Shown here piece by piece: positions 40,492 to 49,392 of a DNA stretch of 64,000 nucleotides. The notes under the pieces were generated by a model. It was not told where the DNA came from. It was given only the letters and a program-made list of their open reading frames with translations, and made no database searches. The DNA is from G963674955 sp963674955 (GTDB lineage Bacteria; Desulfobacterota; Desulfovibrionia; Desulfovibrionales; Desulfovibrionaceae). Each line of letters begins with the position of its first letter. The first letter of the stretch is position 1. The translations under genes and the position numbers were made by a program. The DNA is taken from contig CAXXKR010000004.1 of assembly GCA_963674955.2 (NCBI GenBank), positions 1-64,000 on the forward strand, written 5' to 3'.

Positions 40492-41081
40492 ACCTTGTCC
40501 TGAAAGACCAGTGGTTCGATTCTTTTCCAGACCAGCCAGATCAGACCCGCCGCCACAAGTCCGAAGAGCCAGCCGGCCAGCACGTCCGTGGGGAAGTGTT
40601 TGCCCAGATAGAGACGTGAATAACCTGTGGCCAGGGGCAGAATCAGCATCCAGGGTTTGGTCTTGGGCCAGATGAGCATGGCCAGCACGGCCAGGACCAT
40701 GGTGTTGGCCGCATGGGCCGAAGGGTAGGAAGTGCCCCCGGTCTTTTTGGTGCTCACATAGTCCGGCGGCCTCTGGGCCCAGCCCTGGTCATTCATATAA
40801 TATGTTCCGGCAATGCTGTTCAGGGGCCGCAGCCGGTCGGTGGCGTCCTTGATCTGTTTTGTCCCGAAGTCAGTGCAGCCCATGCCCGCCAGCAGGACAA
40901 GGAAGTAGACGAGTTGGATTTTGCCGTGTTTTCTGACCATCCAGGCGCAGGCCAGGGCCAGAAGAACGAACATGGCCAGTTTGGATGAAACCAGGGGCAT
41001 GAACGCGTCCAGCAGGGGCGAACGGGACTGGTTGACCAGCATGAAGATGTCCAGGTCCAGGCCCGGTGTTTGAAAATACAT
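40488..41081 (-). CDS. PAP2-family phosphatase
   Basis: The protein has 197 residues from the ATG at 41081, preceded by AAGGAGT; a longer frame to 41174 is rejected. The three phosphatase motifs are present: KQIKDATDRLRP, YPSAHAANTM and SRLYLGKHFPTDVLAG. The protein has several membrane helices (VLLALACAWMV, MLILPLATGY, WLFGLVAAGLIWLVW). It dephosphorylates membrane lipids such as undecaprenyl-diphosphate or lipid A at the periplasmic side. It fits with the neighbouring lipid-carrier genes. Its stop overlaps the TVP38 stop on the other strand. Confidence 0.9.
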   Translation of the reverse strand: MYFQTPGLDLDIFMLVNQSRSPLLDAFMPLVSSKLAMFVLLALACAWMVRKHGKIQLVYFLVLLAGMGCTDFGTKQIKDATDRLRPLNSIAGTYYMNDQGWAQRPPDYVSTKKTGGTSYPSAHAANTMVLAVLAMLIWPKTKPWMLILPLATGYSRLYLGKHFPTDVLAGWLFGLVAAGLIWLVWKRIEPLVFQDKV

Positions 41082-41229
41082 TGGACTCCTTGGCGTCTTG
41101 GGACGAATGAGGCCGAAACAATTATTGTTTTCAGTGGATGATAATTGTCTTTCAGCGGTTCGGCAACTTGTCAAATTCGCGAAAATATTTCAAGACTGCC
41201 CAGACGCTTAAATCCGAACCTGTGCAGGC

Positions 41230-42357
41230 ATGAACGAAATGAAACCGCGTGTGGCCCTTTTTTTGTCCCGATTCTCCCTTTACGGCGGGGTGGAGAAGTT
41301 CGGCTACCGTCTTGCCCAGGCCCTGGCCAAAGAAGGGTATGACGTGGATTTCGTGTGCACGCGCAGCGAATGCGATCCCCCGGAAGGGGTGAAAATCGTC
41401 CGCGTTGGACGCCCCTGGCTCTTTCGTTCCCTGAAGATTTTATGGTTCCTGCTGGCCGGGGAGTATGTGCGCCGTAAGAACCGCTACGATCTGACAATGG
41501 GCATGGGCAACACCATCAATACCGATATCCTGCGCATCAGCGGCGGACCTGTCTCTATCTTTTCGCGCCTGTCCGTCCGGGCCTACGCCAAGGGCTTTCC
41601 GAGATTCATCAAACGGCTCAAGCGCCTGCTCGCTCCCCATCATCATCTGGTGCGCCTGATACAGGCCGTCCAGTCCAGGGGCGACGCCGAGCTGGTCACG
41701 GTCTCCCACCGCAGCCGGGAGTGGCTGCGTGAAGGGCTGCCGGGCTTCCGCAACAGGGAAATCAGGGTCATCTACAATCAGCCGGACCTCGAGGGCTTTT
41801 CGCCTGGAACGCCGGAAGAAAGAGCCTTGTCCAGAGAGGAGTATGGGTTGAAGGAAGGCGAGGTGGCCGTGGCCTTCGCCGGGACGGCCTTTGCCCGCAA
41901 GGGGCTTTTGCCTTTGATCCGCGCCATGGCATTGCTGCCGGACAATTTTCGCCTGCTGGCGGCAGGCGGCAGAAGGCCGGGGGCCTATGCCCGCGCCGCG
42001 CAGGAACTCGGCATCGGGAACAGGGTGGAATTTTTGGGAGCGGTCAAGGACATGGCCGGTTTTTATCGGGCTGCGGACCTGCTGGCCCTGCCGTCGTTTT
42101 ACGACACCTGCGCCAACGCCGTGCCCGAGGCCTTGGCTTCAGGATTGCCTGTTGCCGGGTCGGTTGATGACGGCAGCAGCCACTTCCTGCCCGAGGATTG
42201 GCGGATCAGGAATCCCGAAGATGAAAAGGAGATTGCTCGTGTTGTCTTCGCCCTTTCCAAGGAGCAAAGGCGCACCTTCAACTGGCCGGAAGATGTGGAC
42301 TGCGGCCTGGAACCCTATCTCGCCATGATCCGGGAAGTTTTGAAAAAGAAAAATTAG
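41230..42357 (+). CDS. Family 4 glycosyltransferase (WaaG-like)
   Basis: The protein has 375 residues. The acceptor domain starts VALFLSRFSLYGGVEKFGYR (GGVE motif), and the donor domain has VAVAFAGTAFARKGLLPLIR and ADLLALPSFYDTCANAVPEA (the ExxxxxxxE-type signature) with ALASGLPVAG. It resembles LPS core glucosyl- or heptosyl-related GT4 enzymes. It would act on the cytoplasmic side on a core or O-antigen intermediate. The stop overlaps the stop of the decarboxylase gene on the other strand by four bases. Confidence 0.88.
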   Translation: MNEMKPRVALFLSRFSLYGGVEKFGYRLAQALAKEGYDVDFVCTRSECDPPEGVKIVRVGRPWLFRSLKILWFLLAGEYVRRKNRYDLTMGMGNTINTDILRISGGPVSIFSRLSVRAYAKGFPRFIKRLKRLLAPHHHLVRLIQAVQSRGDAELVTVSHRSREWLREGLPGFRNREIRVIYNQPDLEGFSPGTPEERALSREEYGLKEGEVAVAFAGTAFARKGLLPLIRAMALLPDNFRLLAAGGRRPGAYARAAQELGIGNRVEFLGAVKDMAGFYRAADLLALPSFYDTCANAVPEALASGLPVAGSVDDGSSHFLPEDWRIRNPEDEKEIARVVFALSKEQRRTFNWPEDVDCGLEPYLAMIREVLKKKN

Positions 42358-43304
42358 TCCTCCTTCAAAACCCCTTCAAAATAATCAATGGTCATTTTCA
42401 GTCCCTTTTCCAGGGGCACGGTCGGTTCCCAGTTCAGTGTCTCGCGGGCCAGTGTGATGTCCGGCTTGCGCTGCATGGGGTCGTTTTCCGGCAGGTCCAG
42501 GTGTTTGACCTTGGACTTTGAGCCGGTCAGTTCGATGACCTTTTCGGCCAGTTCCAGGATGGAGAATTCCCCGGGATTGCCCAGATTCATGGGGCCGGTC
42601 ACGGAGTCATCGGTGTTCATGAGTTGGTAGATGGCCTCGATGAGGTCGTCCACATAGCAGAATGACCGGGTCTGTGAACCGTCGCCAAAGACGGTCAAGG
42701 GCTTGTTTCTAAGGGCCTGGAGTATGAAATTGGAGACCACCCGCCCGTCGTCCGGTGCCATTCGCGGTCCATAGGTGTTGAATATCCTGCCCACCTTTAT
42801 CTTGAGACCGTGCTGGCGGTGATAGTCGAAAAACAGGGTTTCGGCGCAACGCTTGCCCTCGTCGTAGCAGGCGCGGATGCCGATGGGGTTGACGTTGCCC
42901 CAGTAGTCCTCGGTCTGGGGGTGAACCGTGGGGTCGCCGTAGACTTCGGATGTGGAGGCCTGGAAAATTTTGGCCTTGATGCGCTTGGCCAGCCCCAGCA
43001 TGTTGATTGCCCCGTGGACCGTGGTCTTGGTGGTCTGCACCGGGTCGAACTGGTAGTGAATGGGCGAGGCGGGGCAGGCCAGGTTGTATATCTCGTCGGC
43101 TTCGACGTAGAGGGGAAAGGTCACGTCGTGGCGCATTATCTCGAAATAGGGATTGTCCAGCAGCTTGACCACGTTGTCTTTTTTGCCGGTGTAGAAATTG
43201 TCCACGCAGAGGACTTCGTTGCCTCCGGCCAGAAGCCTTTCGCAGAGGTGGGAACCCAGAAAACCTGAACCGCCCGTGACCACTACTCTTTTTTTGCAGC
43301 GCAT
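42354..43304 (-). CDS. UDP-glucuronate decarboxylase (UDP-xylose synthase, SDR family)
   Basis: The protein has 316 residues. The NAD-binding motif TGGSGFLGSHLCERL is near residue 9. The decarboxylase group's markers are present: VDNFYTGKKDNV, EIYNLACPASPIHYQFDPVQ and ASTSEVYGDP with the catalytic YDEGKRCAE (Tyr and Lys). RIFNTYGPRM follows. It converts UDP-glucuronate to UDP-xylose in the cytoplasm, giving a pentose donor for surface glycans. No UDP-glucose dehydrogenase is in the window, so its substrate must be made elsewhere. Confidence 0.92.
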   Translation of the reverse strand: MRCKKRVVVTGGSGFLGSHLCERLLAGGNEVLCVDNFYTGKKDNVVKLLDNPYFEIMRHDVTFPLYVEADEIYNLACPASPIHYQFDPVQTTKTTVHGAINMLGLAKRIKAKIFQASTSEVYGDPTVHPQTEDYWGNVNPIGIRACYDEGKRCAETLFFDYHRQHGLKIKVGRIFNTYGPRMAPDDGRVVSNFILQALRNKPLTVFGDGSQTRSFCYVDDLIEAIYQLMNTDDSVTGPMNLGNPGEFSILELAEKVIELTGSKSKVKHLDLPENDPMQRKPDITLARETLNWEPTVPLEKGLKMTIDYFEGVLKED

Positions 43305-43466
43305 TGGTTGTCCTGTAGATGTTGTTTCATTTGAAGAAAATTTGTCGGCGCGATTTGCAGCAATGTTTAATCCGGCCCCCGCGTTTTTTCAAGGGCACAT
43401 TATGTTTTGACCCTCGCGTGCTCTGAGTATAGCATCAAAGGCAACACTTTGGGAGAAGGAAAAAGC

Positions 43467-44156
43467 ATGTATGTTCAAATGCTGGAAGGATTGGACGGGG
43501 CCGGGCAGGCCAGGGGGCTGGCCGTTGTCATTGACGTTTTCAGGGCCTTTTCCGTTGCCTGCTACGCGGTTGATAACGGAGCCGACAGGATAATCGCGGT
43601 ATCCGAGGTCGACACCGCAAGGCGTCTGCGCAGTGAGAATCCGGACTGCGTGTTGATGGGCGAACGGGACTGCGTCATGCTGCCGGGCTTCGACTTCGGC
43701 AACTCTCCGACGGAGATCAAGGATCAGGACTTCGCGGGAAAGACCATAGTCCACACCACAAGCGCCGGAACTCGGGGCTTGGCGGCCTGCATCGGGGCGG
43801 ACGAGATCATTACCGGCTCTTTTGTCAACGCCCAGGCCATCGTTGATTACATCAACAAAAAGTCGCCCCAGTATGTCAGTCTCGTGGCCATGGGCACGGC
43901 GGGGGTGGAGCGGAGCATGGAAGACACCATGTGCGCCATGTACATCAAAAATGCGCTGGAAGACTATGCCAACAGCTTCGAATCGTTAAAAAACTTTTTC
44001 AAAACCATTGAGAGCGCGGCCAAGTTCTTCGACCCGGACAAGAGCTACGCTCCGGAAGAGGACTTCGAGCTTTGCCTTTCACTGGACAGGTTCGACTTCG
44101 TGCTTCGGGCCGAGGTCGTAGGGCCTGACCAACTGGAGTTGAAAATAGCCCTATAA
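43467..44156 (+). CDS. comB: ComB-like 2-phosphosulfolactate phosphatase
   Basis: The protein has 229 residues from the ATG at 43467 with GAGAAGGA upstream; an extension to 43407 is not supported. The family signatures are VVIDVFRAFSVACYAVDNGA, GERDCVMLPGFDFGNSPTEI and TTSAGTRGLAACIGADE (TSAGTRG). ComB hydrolyses 2-phosphosulfolactate to sulfolactate in coenzyme M biosynthesis, but many bacteria without that cofactor carry homologues. A role in sulfolactate or another phosphosulfonate route is therefore inferred. The gene ends just three bases ahead of the GGDEF protein start. Confidence 0.85.
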   Translation: MYVQMLEGLDGAGQARGLAVVIDVFRAFSVACYAVDNGADRIIAVSEVDTARRLRSENPDCVLMGERDCVMLPGFDFGNSPTEIKDQDFAGKTIVHTTSAGTRGLAACIGADEIITGSFVNAQAIVDYINKKSPQYVSLVAMGTAGVERSMEDTMCAMYIKNALEDYANSFESLKNFFKTIESAAKFFDPDKSYAPEEDFELCLSLDRFDFVLRAEVVGPDQLELKIAL

Positions 44157-44159
44157 AAA

Positions 44160-45533
44160 ATGGGCAAAATTTCCTTGAAGGGTTCGTGGAATACCGCTAA
44201 TATGGCAGACATGCTGAAAATACTAATTGTCGACGATTTACAGGTGAATCTCGTCCTCATGGAGCATCTGCTCAAAGGCGCGGATCGCGAGATATATACT
44301 GCCGACAACGGTGCTGAAGCCGTTGAGATATTTAGCAAGCATGATTTTTCATTGGTGATTTTGGATATCCAGATGCCCGACATGGACGGCTACCAGATCG
44401 CCAAGGCCATAAAGGAACTCGACCAGGGCCGGGACATTCCCATCATTTTCATCACAGCCATTTTTCAGGATCAGGAATACGTCAAGAAAGGCTACGCGGT
44501 TGGCGCCGTTGACTATCTGTTTCGCCCCATCGACGCCCATCTTCTGCGCAGCAAGGTGGACGTGTTTTTGGAGTTGTACAGCCAGAGGCTTCAGCTTGAA
44601 CACGAGATCGCCGAGCGGAAGAAGACCGAAGAGGCCCTGAAGCTGGCCGAGAGCCGGTACCGCAATATTTTCGAAAGGGCCGTGGAGGGCATTTTCAGGG
44701 CGAAAATGGATGGAACCATCGTGGAGGCAAATCCGGCCTGCGTTGACATACTGGGCTATGCCTCGGCCGAGGAATTGAGTTCCATACCCCGTCTGGCGGC
44801 AGAGATGATGATTCAGCCCAACGAGCGGGAAAGGTATCTCAGCGGGATGGAGGCCGAGGGCTTTGTCTCGCACTACGAATATCAGGCCAGACGCAAAAGC
44901 GGCGATGTTGTCTGGTTGTCCGAAAGCTCCAGGCTCATCCGCGGCGAGGAAGGGGAGGAGCGGTTTATCGAGGGCGTTCTGCTGGATGTCACGGAACGCA
45001 AGAAGAGCGAGCAGGATCTGCAGTACAAGGCCAATTACGACGGACTGACGGACATCCCCAACAGACATCTGTTTTTCGACCGCCTGGACAACTGCCTGGC
45101 AAGCGCCAGACGCTATGGCGATTCCCTGGCCGTCCTTTTTCTCGACCTGGACGAGTTCAAGGCCGTGAACGACACCTACGGGCATCAGGCCGGCGACAAG
45201 GTCTTGGCGGAAGTGGCCAGGAGATTGAAGAAGAGAGTGCGCTCCTCGGACACCCTGGCCAGGATCGGCGGTGACGAGTTCGGCATTCTGCTTCCCAAGA
45301 TCGACGCCCCCGGCAGCGCGGCCGGGGTGGCCGAGGATCTGCTCAAGGCCCTGGATGACCCCATAGTTGTGGCGGGCAAAGAGTTTCGCATTCAGGCCAC
45401 CATCGGCCTGAGCCTTTTCCCGGAAGACAGCGAGGATTCGGTGGGGTTGGTCAGCAGGGCGGACACGGCCATGTATTCGGCGAAGAAAAAGGGCGTCGGC
45501 AAGTACGCCTTCTATTCTGGGATTCACCGCTGA
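44160..45533 (+). CDS. REC-PAS-GGDEF diguanylate cyclase
   Basis: The protein has 457 residues; the ATG at 44160 has no clear ribosome-binding site, and starts at 44202 or 44211 are as likely, since the receiver begins with LKILIVDDLQVN. The receiver has a phospho-Asp in VILDIQMPDMDGY, but the usual Lys is replaced by Arg (DYLFRPID). PAS follows (YRNIFERAVEGIFRAKMDGT). The GGDEF domain has RIGGDEFGILL and the inhibitory RxxD site (RSSD) five residues before. It makes cyclic di-GMP when stimulated by phosphorylation. Confidence 0.92.
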   Translation: MGKISLKGSWNTANMADMLKILIVDDLQVNLVLMEHLLKGADREIYTADNGAEAVEIFSKHDFSLVILDIQMPDMDGYQIAKAIKELDQGRDIPIIFITAIFQDQEYVKKGYAVGAVDYLFRPIDAHLLRSKVDVFLELYSQRLQLEHEIAERKKTEEALKLAESRYRNIFERAVEGIFRAKMDGTIVEANPACVDILGYASAEELSSIPRLAAEMMIQPNERERYLSGMEAEGFVSHYEYQARRKSGDVVWLSESSRLIRGEEGEERFIEGVLLDVTERKKSEQDLQYKANYDGLTDIPNRHLFFDRLDNCLASARRYGDSLAVLFLDLDEFKAVNDTYGHQAGDKVLAEVARRLKKRVRSSDTLARIGGDEFGILLPKIDAPGSAAGVAEDLLKALDDPIVVAGKEFRIQATIGLSLFPEDSEDSVGLVSRADTAMYSAKKKGVGKYAFYSGIHR

Positions 45534-45556
45534 CGGCAATTTTCTATTTTTTCTCA

Positions 45557-45598
45557 AATAGCCGGATATCATTGGGATACCAATGCTTTTCGGCTATT
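45557..45598 (+). terminator. Nested hairpin after the GGDEF gene
   Basis: AATAGCCG pairs with CGGCTATT, and inside CATTGG pairs with CCAATG. The following bases CTTATCCCTCC are not T-rich, so its strength is uncertain. Confidence 0.5.
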
Positions 45599-45679
45599 CT
45601 TATCCCTCCTAGTTTTAAGAATTTTTTCACAAAGCACTTGACGTCATCTCGGATACAGGGCAAAAAGAAAGCCACTTTT

Positions 45680-45708
45680 GTGACACTGGCGTCACGTTAA
45701 GCCATAAT
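45680..45708 (+). promoter_or_regulatory. Candidate promoter of the nuo operon overlapped by an inverted repeat
   Basis: GTGACA at 45680-45685 and CATAAT at 45703-45708 with 17 bases between. GTGAC-ACTGGC-GTCAC (45680-45695) is a perfect five-base inverted repeat with six-base spacing covering the -35 box. It looks like a half-site arrangement of a CRP/FNR-type or similar regulator. Confidence 0.45.
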
Positions 45709-45748
45709 CCCACAAAATCGTGTTTGGGCTATAGAATGAGGATGGCAT

Positions 45749-46129
45749 ATGGTTTTTAATTGGTTGCATTTGGCCATTATCTTGTTTCTTGTCGGAGCTC
45801 TTCTTTTTGCGGTTGGTCCGTTGATCTTGGCGACTCTTCTTGCTCCCAAGGCTGAGGGTGGCGACCTCAAGATGCCTTTCGAGTGCGGAATGCGTCCCTT
45901 TGGAAGCGCAACGGATCGCTGGAGCATAACCTATTACGTCTACGCCTTGATATTCATATCCTTTGACGTGGACGTGCTCTACCTCTTTCCCGTCGCTACC
46001 GCCTATCCGCATACCGAAGGTTGGCTGCCCTTTATAAAAGTATTCATCTTTTTGGGCGTCCTGGCTCTTTCCATAGTTTATTTCTGGGCAAAAGGGGTTT
46101 TCACATGGCCGCACAAGATCAAACAGTAA
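45749..46129 (+). CDS. nuoA: NADH-quinone-oxidoreductase-type subunit A
   Basis: The protein has 126 residues with three membrane helices. The conserved loop reads MPFECGMRPFGSATDR, and the third helix YYVYALIFISFDVDVLYLFP contains the family's FDVE/D block. It is a membrane-arm subunit of complex I, next to the quinone site. GAGGA upstream of the ATG is its ribosome-binding site. It is the first gene of the operon; the next start overlaps its 3' end by 25 bases. Confidence 0.95.
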   Translation: MVFNWLHLAIILFLVGALLFAVGPLILATLLAPKAEGGDLKMPFECGMRPFGSATDRWSITYYVYALIFISFDVDVLYLFPVATAYPHTEGWLPFIKVFIFLGVLALSIVYFWAKGVFTWPHKIKQ

Positions 46130-46659
46130 CAACGCCGCCTAAAGCCCTGACAGCAAACGGGGCGACCATCGGCCAGCCGATTGTTCAACTGCAGTTGGCT
46201 CAGGATATCCTGGACGTATGCAGGTCCATGTCCATATGGCCGGCAACGTTCGGACTGGCCTGTTGCGCCATCGAAATGATGGCCACCGGCATGGCCCGGT
46301 TCGACATGGCCCGGTTCGGCATGGAAGTCTTCCGTCCCTCGGTCAGGCAAGCCGATCTGATGATAGTCGCCGGCACCGTCACCAAGAAGATGGCTCCCGC
46401 AGTGGTCAGGCTCTACGAGCAGATGGCCGCGCCCAAGTGGGTCATCGCCATGGGCAACTGCGCCATTTCCGGCGGTCCCTTCAAGTTCAAGGGCCAGTAC
46501 AACGTGGTCGAGGGCGTGGACAAGCTCATCCCTGTGGATGTCTATGTTCCCGGATGTCCTCCCCGTCCCGAGGCGCTTCTTGAAGGTCTGTTCGAACTTC
46601 AAAAGCAGATCACCGGCAAGCGCTGGTGGCCCGTGCCGCCCAAAGTGGAGGCCAAGTAA
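46105..46659 (+). CDS. nuoB: Complex I subunit B (N2 iron-sulfur cluster)
   Basis: The protein has 184 residues from the ATG at 46105, preceded by AAAAGGGG. The four cysteine ligands of N2 are seen: LACCAIEMMATG (two adjacent Cys), GNCAISGGPFK and VPGCPPRPEALLEG. It carries the final cluster that passes electrons to quinone. It overlaps nuoA by 25 bases and its stop overlaps the nuoC start (TAATG). Confidence 0.97.
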   Translation: MAAQDQTVTTPPKALTANGATIGQPIVQLQLAQDILDVCRSMSIWPATFGLACCAIEMMATGMARFDMARFGMEVFRPSVRQADLMIVAGTVTKKMAPAVVRLYEQMAAPKWVIAMGNCAISGGPFKFKGQYNVVEGVDKLIPVDVYVPGCPPRPEALLEGLFELQKQITGKRWWPVPPKVEAK

Positions 46660-47186
46660 TGGAGACATTGTTCAAAGGTCTGACGACCCAATGCCTGGCC
46701 AAGTGTTCCCACGACAAGACCGGACAGGTCTGGTCCGTATTCCTCAAGCCCGGCAACCTGATTGAGGCCGCTAGGCGTCTGTATGGAGCCAAGTACTTCA
46801 TCGAAGACGTTACCGCCATGGACACCAACGATGGTTTCGTGGTCACCTACCATTTCGACCATTGCGAATGCCCAGGAAGGGTCACGCTCCGGGTGATAAT
46901 CCCCAGGGACAAACCCCAGGTGCCGAGCATCTCGAAAATATTCCAGGGCGCGGACTGGCATGAACGCGAAACCTATGATTTTTATGGTATCGAGTTCACG
47001 GGCCACCCGAATCTGATTCCCATTCTTCTGCCCGACGACGCCGGCATCAGCCCCCTGCTCAGGGAGGACAATAAAAGGAAAAATATTTCCAATGTCCTTA
47101 AGCTTGGGGAAGTTGTCAGTTGCGACCCGGCCATCGAGGCCCTGTTCGCGGCGGAAGAAGAAGCCGAGGAAGAGGCACAGGCTTAG
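46659..47186 (+). CDS. nuoC: Complex I subunit C (30 kDa)
   Basis: The protein has 175 residues; the ATG at 46659 overlaps the nuoB stop. The 30-kDa signature is present: LRVIIPRDKPQVPSISKIFQ, GADWHERETYDFYGIEFTGH. Its C-terminus is a run of acidic residues and Ala (AAEEEAEEEAQA), longer than usual. It joins NuoD in the hydrophilic arm. Because no nuoEFG follows, this arm must receive electrons from another donor. Confidence 0.95.
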   Translation: METLFKGLTTQCLAKCSHDKTGQVWSVFLKPGNLIEAARRLYGAKYFIEDVTAMDTNDGFVVTYHFDHCECPGRVTLRVIIPRDKPQVPSISKIFQGADWHERETYDFYGIEFTGHPNLIPILLPDDAGISPLLREDNKRKNISNVLKLGEVVSCDPAIEALFAAEEEAEEEAQA

Positions 47187-47223
47187 CCTGGCGCCAAGGT
47201 CAGGACTTTAACCGGACTTTATT

Positions 47224-48396
47224 ATGACACGCTACCCGAAAACGGATCACATCGCGGGCGATTTCTACACCCAGAAGTTTCAGGAAGGTGCAAAAGAAAA
47301 CACCATGATCCTGAACATGGGGCCTCAGCATCCATCCACTCACGGCGTTCTCAGGATTATCCTGGAACTGGACGGCGAATATATCGTCAGAGCCGAGCCT
47401 GTTCTTGGATACCTGCATCGCATGCACGAGAAGATGGGCGAAGTGCAGACCTGGGGCAAGTACATTCCCAATATGGGCAGGGTCGACTACCTGCACGCAC
47501 TGGCCTGGAACTGGGCCTATGTAGGGGCTGTAGAAAAATTGGCCGACATAGAGGTGCCCGAAAGGGCGGAGTACATCAGGGTCATCACCTGCGAGGTCAA
47601 CAGGCTCACGTCCCACCTGCTTTGGTGGGGGGCTTATCTGCTCGACCTGGGTGCCTTCACCCCCATAATGTACGCCTTTGATGATCGGGAAATGCTTCTC
47701 GACCTGATGCAAAGGCCAACGGCTTCGCGCCTTACCTACAGCTATTATCGCATAGGCGGCGTCCAGGCCGATCTCGACGACAAGTTCGTCCAGGGGATGA
47801 AGGAATTCATCGCGTATTTCAAAACCAGATTGCCCATGTACAAGGATCTGGTCACGGACAACATCATTCTGCGCAAGAGAGTCGAGGAAATCGGCATCAT
47901 CTCGCAGGACATGTGCAGGCGTTACGGGGCCACAGGCCCGGTGATGCGCGGTTCCGGCATGGAATACGATGTCCGCAGGGCGGAACCTTATTCGGTCTAC
48001 AACCATTTCGATTTCAAGATTCCCACACAGGACACCTGTTGCTCAATGGGCAGGTACTTGGTGCGCATTGCCGAAATGGAACAGAGCATTCGCATCATCG
48101 AGCAAGCCCTTGAGGGCTTGGATGCGACAGAGGGCAAGCACATTATGAAGGGTGCGCCCAAGCCGCAGGCCAAGATGCCAGAGGGCGAGGCTTATTTCGC
48201 AGTGGAAGGGGCCAGAGGCAAGATCGGGGTCTGGGTCGTCAGCGACGGTTCCAAGAATCCCTACCGGGTCAAGCTGCGCGCTCCCGGCTTCTCAAACCTT
48301 AGCCTGTTCGCCGAGGCCTCCAAGGGAACGCTGCTGCCTGACGCGGTGGCCATCCTTGGCAGTCTGGACATGGTTATTCCAGAGATTGACAGATAG
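47224..48396 (+). CDS. nuoD: Complex I subunit D (49 kDa)
   Basis: The protein has 390 residues. The quinone-site loop is MGPQHPSTHGVLRIILELDG, and HRMHEKMGEVQTW and TSHLLWWGAYLLDLGA follow, as does the GSGMEYDVRRAEPYSVYNHF stretch. It has no NiFe-binding cysteines, so it is a complex I subunit, not a hydrogenase large subunit. Thirty-seven bases separate it from nuoC. It forms the quinone-binding pocket with NuoB and NuoH. Confidence 0.97.
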   Translation: MTRYPKTDHIAGDFYTQKFQEGAKENTMILNMGPQHPSTHGVLRIILELDGEYIVRAEPVLGYLHRMHEKMGEVQTWGKYIPNMGRVDYLHALAWNWAYVGAVEKLADIEVPERAEYIRVITCEVNRLTSHLLWWGAYLLDLGAFTPIMYAFDDREMLLDLMQRPTASRLTYSYYRIGGVQADLDDKFVQGMKEFIAYFKTRLPMYKDLVTDNIILRKRVEEIGIISQDMCRRYGATGPVMRGSGMEYDVRRAEPYSVYNHFDFKIPTQDTCCSMGRYLVRIAEMEQSIRIIEQALEGLDATEGKHIMKGAPKPQAKMPEGEAYFAVEGARGKIGVWVVSDGSKNPYRVKLRAPGFSNLSLFAEASKGTLLPDAVAILGSLDMVIPEIDR

Positions 48397-48404
48397 GACG
48401 TGCC

Positions 48405-49379
48405 ATGAGCTTACCGAACATTCCAGCAGAATTGATTCATATCATTATCGCACTCGTGGCCGTAATGGCCTGGGTGGGTATCAACGCACTGGTTCTGGTC
48501 TATTGCGAACGCAAGTTCGCCGGACACATCCAGCGCAGGCCCGGTCCCTTTGAAGTGGGTCCGCACGGAATCCTGCAGCCGCTGATCGACGGTCTCAAGC
48601 TGATGGGCAAACAGCTGCTCATGCCTCAAGGGGCGGACGCGCTTTTGTTCTGGATGGCGCCGATTCTGTCCTTTTTCCCGGTGCTGCTGCTTTTCCTGCC
48701 CATCCCCTACAGCCAGTTCCTTACCGGAATGGAAGTCAATCTCGGACTGCTGCTCATTCTGGCCTTTTCCGGCCTGAACGTGCTGGCCCTGATTCTGGCC
48801 GGCTGGGGCTCCAACAATAAATGGGGCATTCTCGGCGCGGCAAGGGCCGTTGCCCAGGCCGTGGCCTACGAGATTCCCCTGCTTCTGGCCGTGCTGGCAA
48901 TAGCCTTCATGACCGGCTCCCTGAACCTGACCGAGATAGTCGGCATGCAGGGCGCCTGGCCTTGGCAGTGGAACGTGGCGGTTCAGCCCCTTGCTTTCAT
49001 CATCTACATCGTGAGCGCGGTGGGCGAGACAAACCGCGCCCCCTTCGACATGCCCGAAGCTGAAAGCGAACTGACTGCCGGTTTTCACACCGAGTACTCC
49101 AGCATGGGCTTCGGTCTGTTCTTCATGGCCGAGTACGCGAACATGGTCGTTGTGTGCAGCGTGGCCACCGTCCTCTTTCTTGGCGGTTGGCAGGGACCGT
49201 TCCTTCCAGGCCTGGTCTGGTTTCTGCTCAAGACCTTCGCTTTGATCTTCTTCATCATCTGGATCAGGTGGACATATCCTCGCGTCCGCTTCGACCAGCT
49301 GCTGAACATAAATTGGAAATGGCTTTTGCCCCTGGCCACCTTGAATCTCCTGGTGACCGCCTTTATCATGAAGCTGTAG
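48405..49379 (+). CDS. nuoH: Complex I subunit H (membrane quinone-channel subunit)
   Basis: The protein has 324 residues and about eight membrane helices. The family's diagnostic blocks are here: VYCERKFAGHIQRRPGPFEV, GPHGILQPLIDGLKLMGKQL and AVGETNRAPFDMPEAESELT, then GFHTEYSSMGFGLFFMAEYA. These acidic residues form the E-channel connecting the quinone site to the antiporter subunits. Eight bases after nuoD. Confidence 0.97.
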   Translation: MSLPNIPAELIHIIIALVAVMAWVGINALVLVYCERKFAGHIQRRPGPFEVGPHGILQPLIDGLKLMGKQLLMPQGADALLFWMAPILSFFPVLLLFLPIPYSQFLTGMEVNLGLLLILAFSGLNVLALILAGWGSNNKWGILGAARAVAQAVAYEIPLLLAVLAIAFMTGSLNLTEIVGMQGAWPWQWNVAVQPLAFIIYIVSAVGETNRAPFDMPEAESELTAGFHTEYSSMGFGLFFMAEYANMVVVCSVATVLFLGGWQGPFLPGLVWFLLKTFALIFFIIWIRWTYPRVRFDQLLNINWKWLLPLATLNLLVTAFIMKL

Positions 49380-49392
49380 GAAGTGCCGTAAA

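Noticed and set aside
47224..48396. Energy-converting hydrogenase large subunit instead of NuoD
   Set aside because: The NiFe-binding CxxC pairs are missing, and the operon has nuoA, J and K.
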